The notes: generated by a model from the sequence alone, not told the origin. A DNA stretch of 64,000 nt from Anisakis pegreffii (GCA_035041965.1 JAPYMA010001498.1:62001-126000); one strand, 5' to 3'. Counted from the stretch's first letter, positions 35,290 through 49,127 are shown. A program made the numbers and translations.

Positions 35290-37645
35290 TCACATTTCAA
35301 CAGACCCTTTGAGGAGTTCGGGCACCTTCGATGACGGAGAGTTCTCACTTTCCCCACTGCTCGGTGGATCGGTCGTGATGTGGGGTATTTGGTGCTTCAC
35401 TACGCCACCGTCTTGATCCGCCATTAACCTGTGTAGAACTTTAACGTTTTAAGTATTAAATGTACAATTAGCCATTGTGTATTATCTATCACTACTATAT
35501 CACCATGATATTCAGCATTAAAATTATCAATGCTTCTATATTTCAATCGATGCTCACTCGTATAACATGTATATTAATAAGACAATGGGCACTCATTCGA
35601 ATACACCCTGAAACTGAAGCTAGAATTCAGTGGAAACAAAATCATCGCTTCATTGGCATCGATCGTTTTAGAAGGACGGACAAAATCATGTTTAAGAAAG
35701 CAATTAATGGAATGAATACGTTCTCTCATTTTGATCGCCCACTTATCATAAAGCATGCAATCAAATTAAGTATCTTAATTATCTCGAAACTTTTTCTTAA
35801 GAATCAGAACCATTCTCATAAGTGTTGAAGTTAATCTTGGATGTGGAACGTCTTCTGCGGTACCATACAATTAGTGGGAATAAAGAAAAAGAAGGAGAAT
35901 GATAATGATGATACCTTGCTGTTTGTTGAGCGTGATTCATTCCATGCCGCATAAACGACGGTGGATTCCTGTGATGATTACGTCCTGAATTCAAATAATT
36001 TTAACTAACGAATATTCGAAGCCAAATGAATTTGGTTGAAGAATTCAAAAACACTTGCTATTGTTGGTTTCAAGAATAACATCGTTCGTTGGCTTGTTAT
36101 AACTACGAGAGAAAAACTTTTCATAGTATTTGTTAGATCATTTGAGTAACTGATGTAAGAATTCATATTATCATAAAATGATGGGGCTGAAATGTGCTCA
36201 AGATGAGTTCGCTGAACGACTAAGTTTGCCCATAAATTGTTCGATGGATTGATTTCAGGAATGTGAATACTCACCCATATAACTGGCCGTGTTGCCTTGG
36301 CCATCACTCCTCACCGATACGAGATCGTCTGTTTGTGCGTGCGTTTGATAATCTCGATTTTCCATCTGAAGTGAAAATCAATTGACGACACATTTTGAAA
36401 ATCACGAAAATTCAGTCATTTTGCTGGTGGCATTTCTTTCGCAATAATGTAGCAATGCACGAGGTAGTGCTGGCTTACAGCGCACTTTTGCAGTAAAATT
36501 GAAGTTTTTCATTCATAAAATTTTGCATAAACATCTTACTTTTTAACATAAACTAGCACCTGAATGACCGACCGTTAATATCTCGAATGAGAGTGCATTA
36601 CGCCGAAACAATTGAGCATTTATCAATTGCTTTGAACATTTGCGAACAGCTTCAGAACAGCTTTGAAATTTATGATTTCTCGGCGTTGAACGGATAATTT
36701 TTAGCGATGTTTTGCTTCATTCTATGATCAATCATTCGAACAACTGCTAAGGTCAACTACATTGGAACTGCTCTTAATGACTCAACAGTGGATTCAGAAT
36801 TTTTGAAATGGATTAAATTACAGTGTAAGCTATCCTATTAAATTGCGGTAGGTCAACTGTGACGTGGTCTTAATGAATTTTAGACAATGTCCGTTGCAAT
36901 ATGACAGCACAATGAGCGGATGAATTTAAAGCAATGATAGGGCTCTAGGTTATCAGTTTACATCGAACTAGCAGATCCTATCATTTAACTAATGAGAAGT
37001 ACATCAGAGAATAGGAGATTTATCGAATTTGAAGGAATTTAAAGTGATAACAATTGATGCGTTGATAGTGATAAGATGCCTAACGGCTAATATTGTGATA
37101 TTCAAGGAGAAGATAACAATTCTCCGAAAAATATGAAAGAAACTACGATATAAGAAGCCTCACATAAGCAGCTCACCTAGGCTCGTTATAGAAGCTCACA
37201 TAACATATCGAGCCTCAAACATAACTGCAAGACTACGAATGACACTAACAGACGACGTGATAATTTGCAATACTGTGATAAATGAAGAAACAAACAAGCG
37301 GTTCATGACTGATTTGCGTTACAGTGAGGATTGCTACCGATAGAATAATGGCAACACATAATAAGTTTCGCAAAATGATACTGGCTGATATGAATGAATA
37401 AATGAACTGAACAAACTTGATAATCCCATCGACCCCTCCTGACCTGGCCATTGTTGCTGAGACCGGCGCCAGTTTGGGCAGTATTGGGTCGTCGTCGATT
37501 CCTTCGAACACAAAAGATAATACCATAAATGATCATCAATAAGTACCCGGTTACTGTTAGCGCAATAAAACACAGTCGCATATCGTTGAGGTAGCGAGCC
37601 ACATCGTGCAAATCATCCGCCATCCGAATGAATTTGTACGATTCA
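35290..37645 (-). CDS. Small single-pass membrane protein, unrecognised (4 exons)
   Basis: Coding exons 37623-37444, 36365-36275, 35984-35915 and 35428-35290 close in phase to 159 residues; stop TGA at 35292-35290. The first exon begins at 37645, just after TTTCAG, with ATG 22 bases in, so it may be a trans-splice acceptor. A consensus CAG|GTAAG donor at 37710/37709 could instead end a leader exon, with a 64-nt intron. The N-terminus MADDLHDVARYLNDMR precedes one hydrophobic segment (about residues 17-39, containing TVTGYLLMIIYGIIF) and a basic stop-transfer cluster RRNRRR. That predicts N-outside, C-inside. The cytoplasmic part is polar: HAQTDDLVSVRSDGQG, NHHRNPP, then GGVVKHQIPHITTDPPSSGE and SENSPSSKVPELLKG. 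No signal peptide and no known domain. It could be an adaptor-like or receptor-accessory protein, but function is unknown. Confidence 0.72.
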
Positions 37646-38169
37646 CTGAAATCATCACTCAATTAACACATTTCACTCCAATCAAGTTTCATGAAAAACA
37701 GCAACTTACCTGGGAACTTCAACAAGTTTACTGTGCGCTCAACTAGCAGTTCGACTAGAATTATGGTTTGATAAGTTTCATTTCAGTCATAGGATCTCAT
37801 AGAATTCATAGTTTTAGTCGGATGTCAACACTACGAGACGGTCGGTTTTCGTCGCATGTGATGATTTTGAATAGACGATTCCGTAGATAATCGAACAATG
37901 AGCTCAACTAAGTGCCGTCGAAAATTTCTCACTGATGCTAATTAAAATACGACTCTGTGAATAAGTATTAGCCGAGCATGATGAATGCTTAGGCGAATGC
38001 TGAATTGGGTGAAGAATTTCATCCATTACGACGAGCAAGTCATTCATTAATTTCCTCACAAGGCATTTTCAGTGAATTCAAATCCTTTCTTGAATGAAGA
38101 AGATCTAATTCATTCGTTTCGAATGCGGCGTTCAAATAATTTCATCACCACTTCATCAAGAGACTAATT
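37646..38169. other. Upstream region of the membrane-protein gene
   Basis: It holds the possible leader-exon donor at 37709-37705 and otherwise no coding signal. If the candidate at 38170 were real, this would be a divergent promoter region. Confidence 0.35.
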
Positions 38170-38722
38170 ATGAGTGCGGCCTCTTACTCTATTCGAAGCT
38201 TACTGTCTTCGTCGGTTTACTACCCACTATACATAGAAATAGAAATTCGATAAAACAAGCACTGAACTGAATAGAGACTTGAAATTGAAATTAAAATGAA
38301 GAAAAGAGCGCTTGAAAATGATGCATGATGCATGTGCGGCAAGTTTGTTTGAGATGATGTTCACTTCATTTTGTTTACTCTCACTCATTTCATAGATTAT
38401 TTCACATATTTGTATATGAACACATAAATTTTCCTTCTCAAAAGTACATTCCGCACTTGAGTGGTTTGAATTCATTCATTAAGTTGGAATTTTCGAAGAC
38501 ATTTTTGCTCAGCAACACTTTTACACTTGGCTGCCTGCTGCTGCTGCCTTCTTAAGCTCACTGTCTGCTTATGATATATTCAACGCCTACTTCGCGAATG
38601 TTTCGTTAGCTCTAGGAAAGGCAGTCAATGTGAATGAAAGGCTGTCAAAATTCAGCAGAAAGGATGACATTTCGCTACAGCTGAGAGATCCTTTCACAAA
38701 AAAAAAAACTGCTTATAATTGA
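38170..38722 (+). CDS. Weak candidate two-exon small protein
   Basis: ATG 38170 starts MSAASYSIRSLLSSS, ending at TCG|GTTTAC (38214, phase 0). After TTTTTGCTCAG, a second exon 38513-38722 stays open for 69 codons (HFYTWLPAAAAFLSSLSAYD, IFNAYFANVSLALGKAVNVN, then ERLSKFSRKDDISLQLRDPF) to TGA. The 84-residue product has a basic, Ser-rich start like a mitochondrial presequence and a moderately hydrophobic middle. The second frame has 79 codons from stop to stop, which by itself can arise by chance at this composition. The 298-nt intron is typical for the window. No homologue recognised. Confidence 0.27.
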
Positions 38723-41697
38723 ATTTGTTCGCATATCATGCAATCATAAGCAATAGTAAAACCTAGAATAGGGGCTCGATTATTAACTTGATTGAAATTC
38801 TATCAAATTTATCAGTTTGATCGAAAACCTGATCAAAAGACTTAACTCAGATACTCAGTAGAGTTCTGAATTTCAATTGATTCAGCTCAACTGTTAACTT
38901 GGATGAGACGAATAGATAATGTAATTATGTGACGACTTCTTCGGCTTAAACAAATCATTCTGATGTCATTGATTCTGCCAGAATATATATGGCAAAAAAT
39001 AGATTGGAGCGACTGAAGGGCATTATTAGTGATGGACTGAAAAACAATGAATGTCTGACGTTTTGTTCATTCCTTAGCATATAAAGGAACTCTGAACGAG
39101 AATGGGAAAATATAAGCAGTTAGTGATTGGTCATTTTCATTGGTTTTATTCGTTTAGTTTATTTTAGTTTATTGGGATGGTTCTGACGTAAAAACACTGA
39201 TAAGCGTACTTGCGAAGTTCCGAAAATGAACAGAACCTTTTCTCAAGAAGTGCATTCATAAAATCTATGGCAAGCGGCGACAGGTGAGTAAATTGGCCAT
39301 CACGTTCAGAATTTCGAGTTTGAACGCCTCTATCGGTAAGCATTCTCAGTGAATATTCCTTTGATTACTTGAAATGTGTGTGATCGGATGATCTTCCGAG
39401 CGTGAATAAATCAGAAAAGAATGAAGGTTTTAGAGACGTCGGTCGAACGTGGATCAACAACAGATCAGCAGTTGAAGAGCTGGCTCATTTTAGGAATGTC
39501 TCAAGCAGATTTCAATTTTATATGCGAGAATCTCTATAACACTGTTAGTGCTCAGAACTGTGAATGTTTCCAGCATTTTGAGGACATTAAGATCATGTCA
39601 GAAGGAAATTGTTTCATAGAAGATATTGCTGCATGTGAGGATATTCTCGCGTGTACGTTGAATGGCGACGAATGCTCGATAATTTCAGACCCGATTTGCT
39701 GGTTCATTTCAGTGACGATTCAGTGAATTTGAGAGATTAAAAATTGCAGTGTTTTGTCATTATTACAATAAGTTATGCCGTATAACTGAATCACAACGGA
39801 AGGTAGTAATAATATCGAAGCTAGTGATGATGACAGAAACAGTTTCGACGGCAACTTTTGCTTGTCTTCAAATGAGAAGCTAATGAAAGAAACTTGATAC
39901 GAAGCAACTAGTGAAGAGTGAAACTGAAACTGCTGAGAGCTTCATCTCATTGCTATTCGAAATTATAATAAAGTTAACATCCGATTAGTTTGTAGGATTA
40001 ATAGTATAGCATAATGGACGATTTTGTTTTCGTTTTTAAATTGAGCGTGCAGTATTAAAAGGCAGCTGAATAAGTGACTGATGTGGCGTGAAGATTATAA
40101 ATGATTATGAAAGTATGTATAAGTGTGTCTATATCCTTCCTTAGCTCAATGGAGAAATGACTGAACAAATGAATTTCCGTTGAGGATATAACAATGATGC
40201 GAGTATTATTCGTGCTAAATGCAACGATTTAAGTTTGTTGCCAAGGGTGATACTTGAGTAGGCGTTTTATATTCGTTGACAAAGTGAATCGAACAATCGG
40301 ATAATAGGAAGCATACGTAATCTGGTGATAAATACCAAACATTATCATTTATTGTTGGAATTGAAGCCTTGAAAATGTATTTGTCAGAGGAAACAACTCA
40401 GAAACGTCATTTGCTGTTGTTTAGGAAGTTGTATGAACAGAATGGAAAACAAATGTTATTTTCATCCAACTGAGATAGTGGATGATATTCAGCGGTTTGC
40501 TTACCTTTTAAGGTTATTGTCCATTTCCTGAGGAATATTCAGAATCCAGAAACCCATCTGGTCGTTGTCTTCGAGTGCTCCAAAGGAGCAGATAAAACTC
40601 GCGCACAACAGCTATTTAAGTTTCGGATTCCAAAACAAGATTGAGTCTCTCTTAGAGAGTTACGTTTAGGTGCAGAAGGAACTGATGATATTGCCGCAAA
40701 CTATTGTTGGATAATATCATTGTAAGTTTAGTTATTGCTTTCAGCCATGTGCCAAAGGCACTCTTGATTAGGCAACAAAATGACGACACCAATCGATATG
40801 TACAGTTAACAGTTTTGTGGATGTAACGATAGGCGTTTTATAGTGAACTGGAGTGTTTTGACGGCACTGAATTTTGATAGATTAAGGTGACGTTGCGGTC
40901 GAACACGTAAAATTTAACGACAAATTGAAAAAAAATACGATGTTGATAAGCTGAATAAATTAGCTTGGTTATATTGCTACGGTTGACGATGGCAGAAAAA
41001 CTAAGTATTTGTCCCAGAGGAAGACGACTTGACCATGACAAGGTCAATTGCACTATCATGCAAATGATGGATTTGTGGAGGAAATTGACTGATAGTAACT
41101 TATCAAAATAAGCAAACAACGATGGCGCAACGAAAAAGGACTTTGCATGCATGCTCAAGGTTCGATTGCAGTTTCGTGTGTTTATCCCTCGAGGCGCAAA
41201 CAATCTTAATGAATTTAGATGGAAAACATGTCAAGTGCGAGACGCACGAAGTTCATTCGAAGTTCATTTGAAGAAGTGTTTTTGAAAGATGTCACCTATA
41301 GGCAATTCAGTAGTTGTCAGAAATAGATGCGAATTCTTCTCATGTTAATAACAACATTTTGTAGGAGAATAGGACAACAAACTGACTGTGACGGATGAAT
41401 TAAAAATACATTAGCACTAAATCGCTAATCAGGGATCGGTTTGACTAGGAAATTATATTGAGAAAAGCACTCAGAGTATTGCAATCTTATACAATCTACA
41501 CGATATCATTTGCGAGCCTTAGTCTGCGACACACACACAGCACTGAGGCAAGCAGAAGAAATTACGAACAATTACGTGCTAATGAATTTCTGCAGAATGC
41601 TTCATTTATGAGCAGACGGCTTGATCACAACAGTTTCCGTTGCAATTTTTGACCTCTTGCGAAGTGCAGATAGCATAATAAATCTCTGTGTGACAGA

Positions 41698-41731
41698 AGA
41701 TAGGATAACTACAGACATAGTTATCTTATCT
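41698..41731. repeat. 14-bp hairpin with 6-base loop, one mismatch
   Basis: AGATAGGATAACTA (41698-41711) pairs with TAGTTATCTTATCT (41718-41731) except for one G-T position; the loop is CAGACA. Confidence 0.8.
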
Positions 41732-42612
41732 TTTGCTATAGATCGGCGGTTACATATCGCTCACATCGTGTTGAAGATAGAGGAAAGACGATGTAGGTGA
41801 TGATTAAAGAATTCGACAAGTGTAGATGCAACATAACGGTTTCGAAAATGTGCACGATAGCACCAACATTTTGAAACTTTTCGGCTCCGCGTTCTTGGTG
41901 GAGGAATTCAAATCTATGTTTACTTTGAATTGACCTAGAGCGATTCATGAAGCGATTCAGAATTTTACCCGCAGTGGATAGACTAAATCTTTCAGAACAC
42001 GTTTTTCGAAGTGAGCAGCGTGCAATCCTCATTAATTTGCCAGCAGTCATTCAACTCCGAAGTGCGATCATATGATGGAATCCATACCAAAAATCACCGG
42101 AGAAAAAGTTTTTCGGCACCGCAAATCTTAGATATCAGTAACAAAATTACATTGAGTGTTGCATTGATAAAGAGTGATTTATAAGCAGACACAGTGTTCA
42201 ATGTAACGAAACAGACTGAAAGTGATTCTGAAATCCAACAAACAGCGAAAACTGATCAAAGCGACAGCTTCCGGTACGTTGATATACTTGCAGTGTATCA
42301 GATAGATATTAAACATTTGTAGATGATATATTATATCTGCAGGTGAACAAGTCAAGTAATCTGATATTTTGCTGGACCTTAAGGCTAGCAATACACCAAT
42401 GCTCTTACAGCGCTGCGTTGATACGAAAGCATATCTGGTGGCATATCCACTAGTTAATATGGCTGATTTCTCCATTTTTTCAATTCAGCTGGATATTAAG
42501 TCCAGTGAAAACGCAGACTGTTGGAGTTGGAGTGGAGGTGGGCACGGAACTGAAGTCGCCATATGACAACCTGTGACTTCACTGCCACAGATTAAAACAA
42601 AACGAAATTGAC

Positions 42613-42633
42613 CAATAGATCACTGATCTATTG
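42613..42633. repeat. Perfect 10-bp palindrome, one-base centre
   Basis: CAATAGATCA, a single C, then TGATCTATTG. Confidence 0.8.
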
Positions 42634-43763
42634 CTCGAGAAGATCACTGGGAAAAATTCGTTCGTTGATGGTATCAGTGGAATCGCCTTCTTGTTATCAG
42701 ACACTATTTGTAATGACATTGGAGAGGATCAGTCACATCACAAGCCAGAGGGTTGCGAATCATACTTGAAACATTATCATTTTTGAAGGAAAGTTAGGAT
42801 TTTTCAAAGCTAAAAATGTTTGTAGTGATTAAGTGTGCAGTCTTTATTTTAATTACGCAACAGGAAATGGCGTTGTTCGGTGAGGCAGTCTGACGGAATT
42901 AGTGACAGTGTCATTTAACGCTTGTAATTTTCATCAAGTATTCCATGGCAATTATGGTCGTTTCCTTCTGCGAAGCATGGGGGAAGGACATTAAGAGACT
43001 TCTGAAAAAAAACATTCAAAGTGGTGTGAAATACGTCGTAATCTATCACTAAATAGATGCACGAATAACATTTGTCGGTTAAATGCATGTGTTCAACATC
43101 AATTGCAGGAATCGTTTCGGAATGAAACATCTCATTCCGCTTCAAGATCATGCTATATTAGAATTTGGAACATTTGATACTTATGATTTAATAACTAACG
43201 AAAGTTGACGAAAAGTAATGTGCTCTGAACAAACATGAAACATTGAATATTGCTAGATGAGAGGCGATCACGACATTTACGTGTTGCAAATGCATTTGAA
43301 ATCGACAACTTCCTATTCACAAATGATAAAAATAACTTTCAAATTATCATCTTACATCTGCATTTCATCAATCAAATTCTATTCGCAATAGAAGTATCAC
43401 TAAAGGCTTCTAGTACGATCAGATGACTTTCATCGAGGATTGCGATCACTTCTGTGACACAACTGTAAAGAATCACTTGCAGCCATGTGACGAATGCTCA
43501 AGCCTAATCGCTCATCAATCAGATATTATCGTATCTCATCATAATGACAAATGCGTTAAAGTTAAACTAATTTATGTGGCTGAACGCTTTAGAAAATTTC
43601 TCAACGAAACGCAAACAACAACGAAAGATGTTGGTTTTGTGCACTTATCGAAACAATTTAATGCGGAACGTGCTGATAAGATATAATATGCCTACGTTCT
43701 TAAGCATCAGCAGCAATGCTTCACAACTTGAACTAAGCTCTTTTAAACTCTATGTGAATGTAT

Positions 43764-43787
43764 CTGTTGTTGTTGTTGTTGTGGTTG
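43764..43787. repeat. TGT trinucleotide tract
   Basis: About seven TGT units with one G interruption. Confidence 0.85.
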
Positions 43788-46700
43788 TTTTTGTATGAAT
43801 TTTGAGCTTTCGTACATCTAAATTTTGTGTAAGACAGCATTTCTTGAAGAGTGCTTCAGCAGTTAGTGCGTTGAAAAACTATGCACTTTATCGTTTTGCA
43901 AGATTATCAACTGAACTTATCAAATCTTTGAAATAAACGAGACGCGAATCATCCACAAACCGAACATGCATATCTAAACAGTTTAAATTGATGAACCATC
44001 GACTAATTCAGACAAAGAATCCAACTGACTGCCTGCAGATGCAAGTGAAATAGACAATTTAATGGAGATGGGCGAGCTAAGCGCTTCGGGACTTCGAATG
44101 ATTTTCAATCTATTCGAATAGTAAACGGAGCATTCGTTTATCATTTAGCATTCGACGACAAATGATAATCGGAGCAGTTTTGCCTGGCTCAACAGATATT
44201 CATATACGGGTGTAAGTCGTCTAGTAAAGGAGTGAAGACGAAGAGAAAGATTCTGGAATGATAAAGTTTTTGTGTTTGCATTACGTGAAATTATCTGAAG
44301 TTTCTGTTTGGAGAGTATGATATGGAGAGGATCTAGTATAAACGATATTTTGGAACATAATGAACAAATGCCAAGTGACTAACTCAACGTTGTCATAAAA
44401 TGATATGATGAGTAGAGTTTGATTTTTCCAAGTTGATCGCATGAATCAATTTTATAAAAAAATCTATGATCACGTCACCGACTCTCAAAGCTTACGCCTT
44501 TGCGAACGAACATTCAGTTAGCTAATAAAACTGCTTCAGTGAATATCTTTGCTATATTTAGAATTCATTAGCTTCTCAAATGGAAATCTCAAGAATCTAA
44601 CATAAGCAGTGAACGGAATATTCTCAAAAATCGTGGTTTTTGGCCTTTTGAATTCTCAAATGAAACTGTGGTTTTTGTCCTCTTCGCCTAAAATGGAAAC
44701 GATTAAACGAGAATTTAGGTGGCATACAGAAAAAGTGATCAATGGACTATTTTGATAATTCATTGAATAAAAGCAAACTTAGAGAGCCGGAATGATTTAA
44801 CGCCACTCACGGCTCGTTGGCGAGTAAGTGTATGTGACGGAATTTTCATCTGAGCGTTTTGTAATGAATTACCAAGAGTGAAGAGAGGACCACAGCGAGG
44901 AAAGAGAAAAATTGAACGTAATTCGTACTCAAATCAAGCAAGCGTCGTTCGGCATCTAAATTTCTCAAGGTAACTGAATTCCCAACCCTGTTGCATTAAT
45001 ACTCAAGGAATCAGTCAGTCTCGACGGCCAGTAAATCTCCGATAATTAAATTAATTGATTTCAATCCTAATGAATTTTACGCTGTCTGAGCGTGGTGTTG
45101 ATTACGTTGTGTATAGGCTAAGTTATCAGTATCACATAAACGCACACTCACTTCAAAACCAAATGAATATGTCGCGATAAATTCGTTAAGCTCCTCAGAT
45201 TAGTTCGTCAGGATAATAGCATTTACTGCTTTCGCAGAATATTTTCAAAAAGATGAAAATTTTGCCAAGAAAGGCAACAAACAACACGCAACAGACTTAT
45301 TACCATGACATTCCGCCGATGATTCGTTTTACTTTTCTGAGAATGTCAATTAGAGTTATATAGACTTTGGAAAATCGCTTGATCCACTTATCCAACTATA
45401 GAGACACCGGCTTTTATTCGATCTCTCCATGGTTTTGATGTTTGCGATCTTATGATCGATCATCTGAGGATATTAGCCTCAAGCGGATCTACTCGACAAC
45501 ATATTTTCGCCTACATTCATCATGTTTGCATGCATAGATTATCAAATTTCAGGCTTCCAAATCGTGTTTTTTTCTGAATTTGTCCTCAGATGGCGGCTGT
45601 TTGAAGAAAATACTGAATCTCAAAAAATGAACGAAAAAATCTTACATCAGTACATGAGCTGACATGATGATGATGATAGTGGTGACGAACTGGCAAGATC
45701 AGACGCAAATGATGTGAGCAAAAACAAAGCAACATGAAGCTGTGTTCATGGACGAATTCCTCCTTCATTATTATTAGTGATGTTCTCCTTATTACTCAAC
45801 CATCAATAGATGAGAAAACTAATTAAAAGTTCGAATTTATAACGAAAACAACTGCAAGTGTCCTTTGGCTTGTTATTTTCATCAATCTTTCAGTGTTCGT
45901 AAAACTTCTTCACAAGCTCATCAACACGCCATCTCGCACGAACACAACCAATAAAAGTCGACAAAACAATGCTTTGGACGATACGGTACATTCTTTAGCG
46001 CCGTATTCCAGTCATTCTTGAGAAATATTAGACAGAAAAGTTTCTAATACAATCGTTTTTCTTCTCACAAAGATTCTAATAAGCAAAACCTGAATTGTCA
46101 CGATTGACCATCGACAGAATGAAGGTTTGAGGATGTGAAACGCAGAAGCAAACACAAACAAAATGACAACATCTACAATACGATAAGGGAACAAACCGAG
46201 GAGGGCGAATTGGAAACATTTAGTAGATGAGTGAACGATGAAAATTATGATTTGATTCAGGCGCATCTTATGCATCAATCAGAGTGATACACATGAATGA
46301 GCATGAATAATACTGGTCAATAAATGGTGATAGGCAAGAAATCAGGAAACTCCTATCAATGAATAATTTTCCGACTGAGTGAAGCCTACGAGAATTCAAA
46401 GGCTTAGTAGTGATTCCTAAACAATACAACCAGGAAAAAACTGAATCGATTTAGAAAGCCAACAGAAGCAAAGATGGCTTATCGCGGAAAATTTGATTGA
46501 ATTTGAAAGAAAGGTTTCCTTTAGAATGACTTCGGGTGGCTTTGAAGAGCCAAAGACTGAATCGATTATGGTGAAATGAACGTAAAAGTCTCAAATTGTT
46601 CACGGTTGTTGTCGTGGACTGCCTGCACTAGGTCGCCGCATCAAGTTGAGCCAATCCAAGCAAGCTGAGCTAAACGCAACAACTAGTGGATCTGCTCACT

Positions 46701-47202
46701 GATTCAACATCAATTTCATATGTTGCCGTTGGTGTTGCTGTTCGAAAGGCTCTTTATTGCTGCTGATGTTGAACAGTGAAAAAAAAAGTCGCAAAATAAA
46801 TGATTTTATCTGTCGATGTATCGACGTGAGAAGTGCGAATAAGCAATATGCCTAGAAACCAATGAAATATGCCGCTCAGAGCTATTTGATTGAGTTGTTG
46901 TTGTTGTTTTTCACAGAATCTCTTGCTAACATCTAACTTAACACTCAAAACCTAAACCTGCAGATTTCCCCTAAAAATCTGAATCATTCAGTCTGCATCA
47001 CGTTTGATGCTATCAACTCAGGCATTGCTATGATCGAAATGCTGGCTGTTTCGTATTTTTTTTTTCCGGCTAATGTTTCAGTGCATATGCTACCAAATGA
47101 CAACAACCAGTTACATTGCATTTTATCATCTATCAAACAGCTATTCGAATATTCATTTATTTATCAGATGGATATATGATACATTGAAAGGATACTATGA
47201 AA

Positions 47203-47220
47203 GTGTGTGTGTGTGTGTGT
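47203..47220. repeat. GT dinucleotide microsatellite
   Basis: Nine GT units. Confidence 0.9.
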
Positions 47221-47618
47221 AACAGGTAACAATTGTATCAGTTCGATAGCAAAACTGATGAAAGCAGATGAGTTGTGGTCTTAAGAAATGCGGCTGAAAT
47301 GCAATTGTAGCAACATGATGACATTCGTTGAGCTCATCATGTTTTGCGTGATTTATTACATGACAAACGATGTGCTCAATGGTTATGTTCAACGTTTTTT
47401 AATGGCTCGTGTTTCGTTGCCTTCCAAACGAAACACCACTATTCGTTTAGCATTGCGAACAAGTGTTTGATGACGATGCATAAAACAATATCTGTCATTT
47501 CATTTATTTATTATGAGACCTTCTTCAAATATTCCGAGAACAGCCTAAGCCTTTGAAGCAAATTTCTGCATTCAACCTACTTTTAGTGGGCAAGAAAATT
47601 GAATTTCAGCCTAACTGA

Positions 47619-47637
47619 CGATGATGATGATGATGAT
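47619..47637. repeat. ATG/GAT trinucleotide tract
   Basis: Six GAT units. Confidence 0.85.
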
Positions 47638-49074
47638 GTTATTTCATATCGTTTGATCAGCAGCAGACCATCATGATAATAAAGACGCAGCATGGAAGGC
47701 TTTTGGAAGCTAATCAAATATGATGCATCGCATTTGTTGTATGCACACAATGAGTACTCTCGAATCGATAAAGGTTTTTAAATAAATAGACTGCATCACG
47801 ACAGAATAAATGTTTTGATTTGCATGATCACAAAAATTCACTGAACTCAAGAAATCAGACAACATTCTGCGATCAGCCCTCATAATGAGCCACATAGACT
47901 GGCTAGGAGAGCATGAGACTTCCGCATGCCACATTCAATTAATGGATGATGCAGTTCGAGCTTAACGAATCACACACCGAGAAAGGCAGATATATGCGAA
48001 CAGGCACATGAATGAGCCCAGAACAGCGTCTAAGCAATGGATTCAAGCCTTGAGAGGTGATCGAAGATGACGTTTAGTTACGCATGACGGATGATTGCGC
48101 ATGACTGCAGTAGGGCGTTGATGATAACTGCTGTATCGTGCCCGATATAGCTCATTTGATTAGATAGAAATGTGACAGAAATGCGCTCATAATTCAATCG
48201 CTATGAAGAAAACTTTGTAATTTCTAAGCCACAAAATGTCTCAACTTGCAACAGATAGGTGAGAAGTACATCGACTAGAATATCGACTAGCAAATTGCAT
48301 CGAACTCATGATAGTGATTGATGGGATCACTCATGAAGTTCATTCAGCAAGATGCTTCCTTCCTCTACACGATCACCTATTATACGTCTAGCTGAAGTCC
48401 CCGTAACTGTTCAGTCATTTTCATTAGCTTGAGTATGTTGGAGATCAATTGGCTGTTTGAGGTGAAACGATGAAATTGACAGCTAAAATGTAATGGATGA
48501 TCAACTAGGCGTCGAGAATTTGATAGCAGGAACTACTTCTTGATGACAGCTGAAAGGTGGAAAGCGTGAACGTATCGTTGTGCAGATGAAATGATAAGTC
48601 CAGAAACAATTCCTTCACTAGAGGCTAGAAAATCCCTACTTTTCGAGTTCGACCGGAGCAAGATTCCGTTTCTGCGAGGACATTAATAAACTTCTTGTCA
48701 ACGATAGATGGAACTCTTTAGTAGCAGAACTATAATCCGTCACTATAGTGATCGATGCAGTGGATGAAGAGAGCTGATTGTTGTGAAACTGTTATGACTG
48801 GAACAAAAAATGAAATCAAAAGCCTAATTTGGATAAAGATATTAAACTTTCCAGCTATTGTGACTCGCTTTGACAATAGATAAGAGAAGATGAGACATGA
48901 AAAGCAATTTCGTAATACGGCTTTGATTTAACGATCGACGTAATGGCCGTGATTGAGACGTCGTCAATAAGGACGAGAAAAATGTTGATGTGATGATGAT
49001 GAGGAGTGGGGTGATGATGTCGATAGCGATATGAAGACGAAACAGAAGGCTCTGCAGCTATTTCATAAGACAAC

Positions 49075-49127
49075 CAAGCGAATGCTACATGTGACTTAAC
49101 TGCTAAGTCACATGTAGCATTCGCTTG
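49075..49127. repeat. Perfect 24-bp hairpin with 5-base loop
   Basis: The arm 49075-49098 (CAAGCGAATGCTACATGTGA then CTTA) is exactly complementary to 49104-49127; the loop is ACTGC. It is the longest perfect inverted repeat I saw in the window. There is no flanking transposase or target duplication. Confidence 0.93.

Noticed and set aside
39263..39550. Possible start exon MASGDR followed by exon RISSLNASI and a longer frame
   Set aside because: It needs a 26-nt intron, far below every secure intron in the window.
39421..39726. 101-codon plus-strand frame with several cysteines
   Set aside because: It lacks a signal peptide and splice support, another frame of the same strand is also open, and frames this long are expected by chance in 64 kb.
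40838..41203. 121-codon minus-strand frame
   Set aside because: No domain, no start context or splice partner; chance length.
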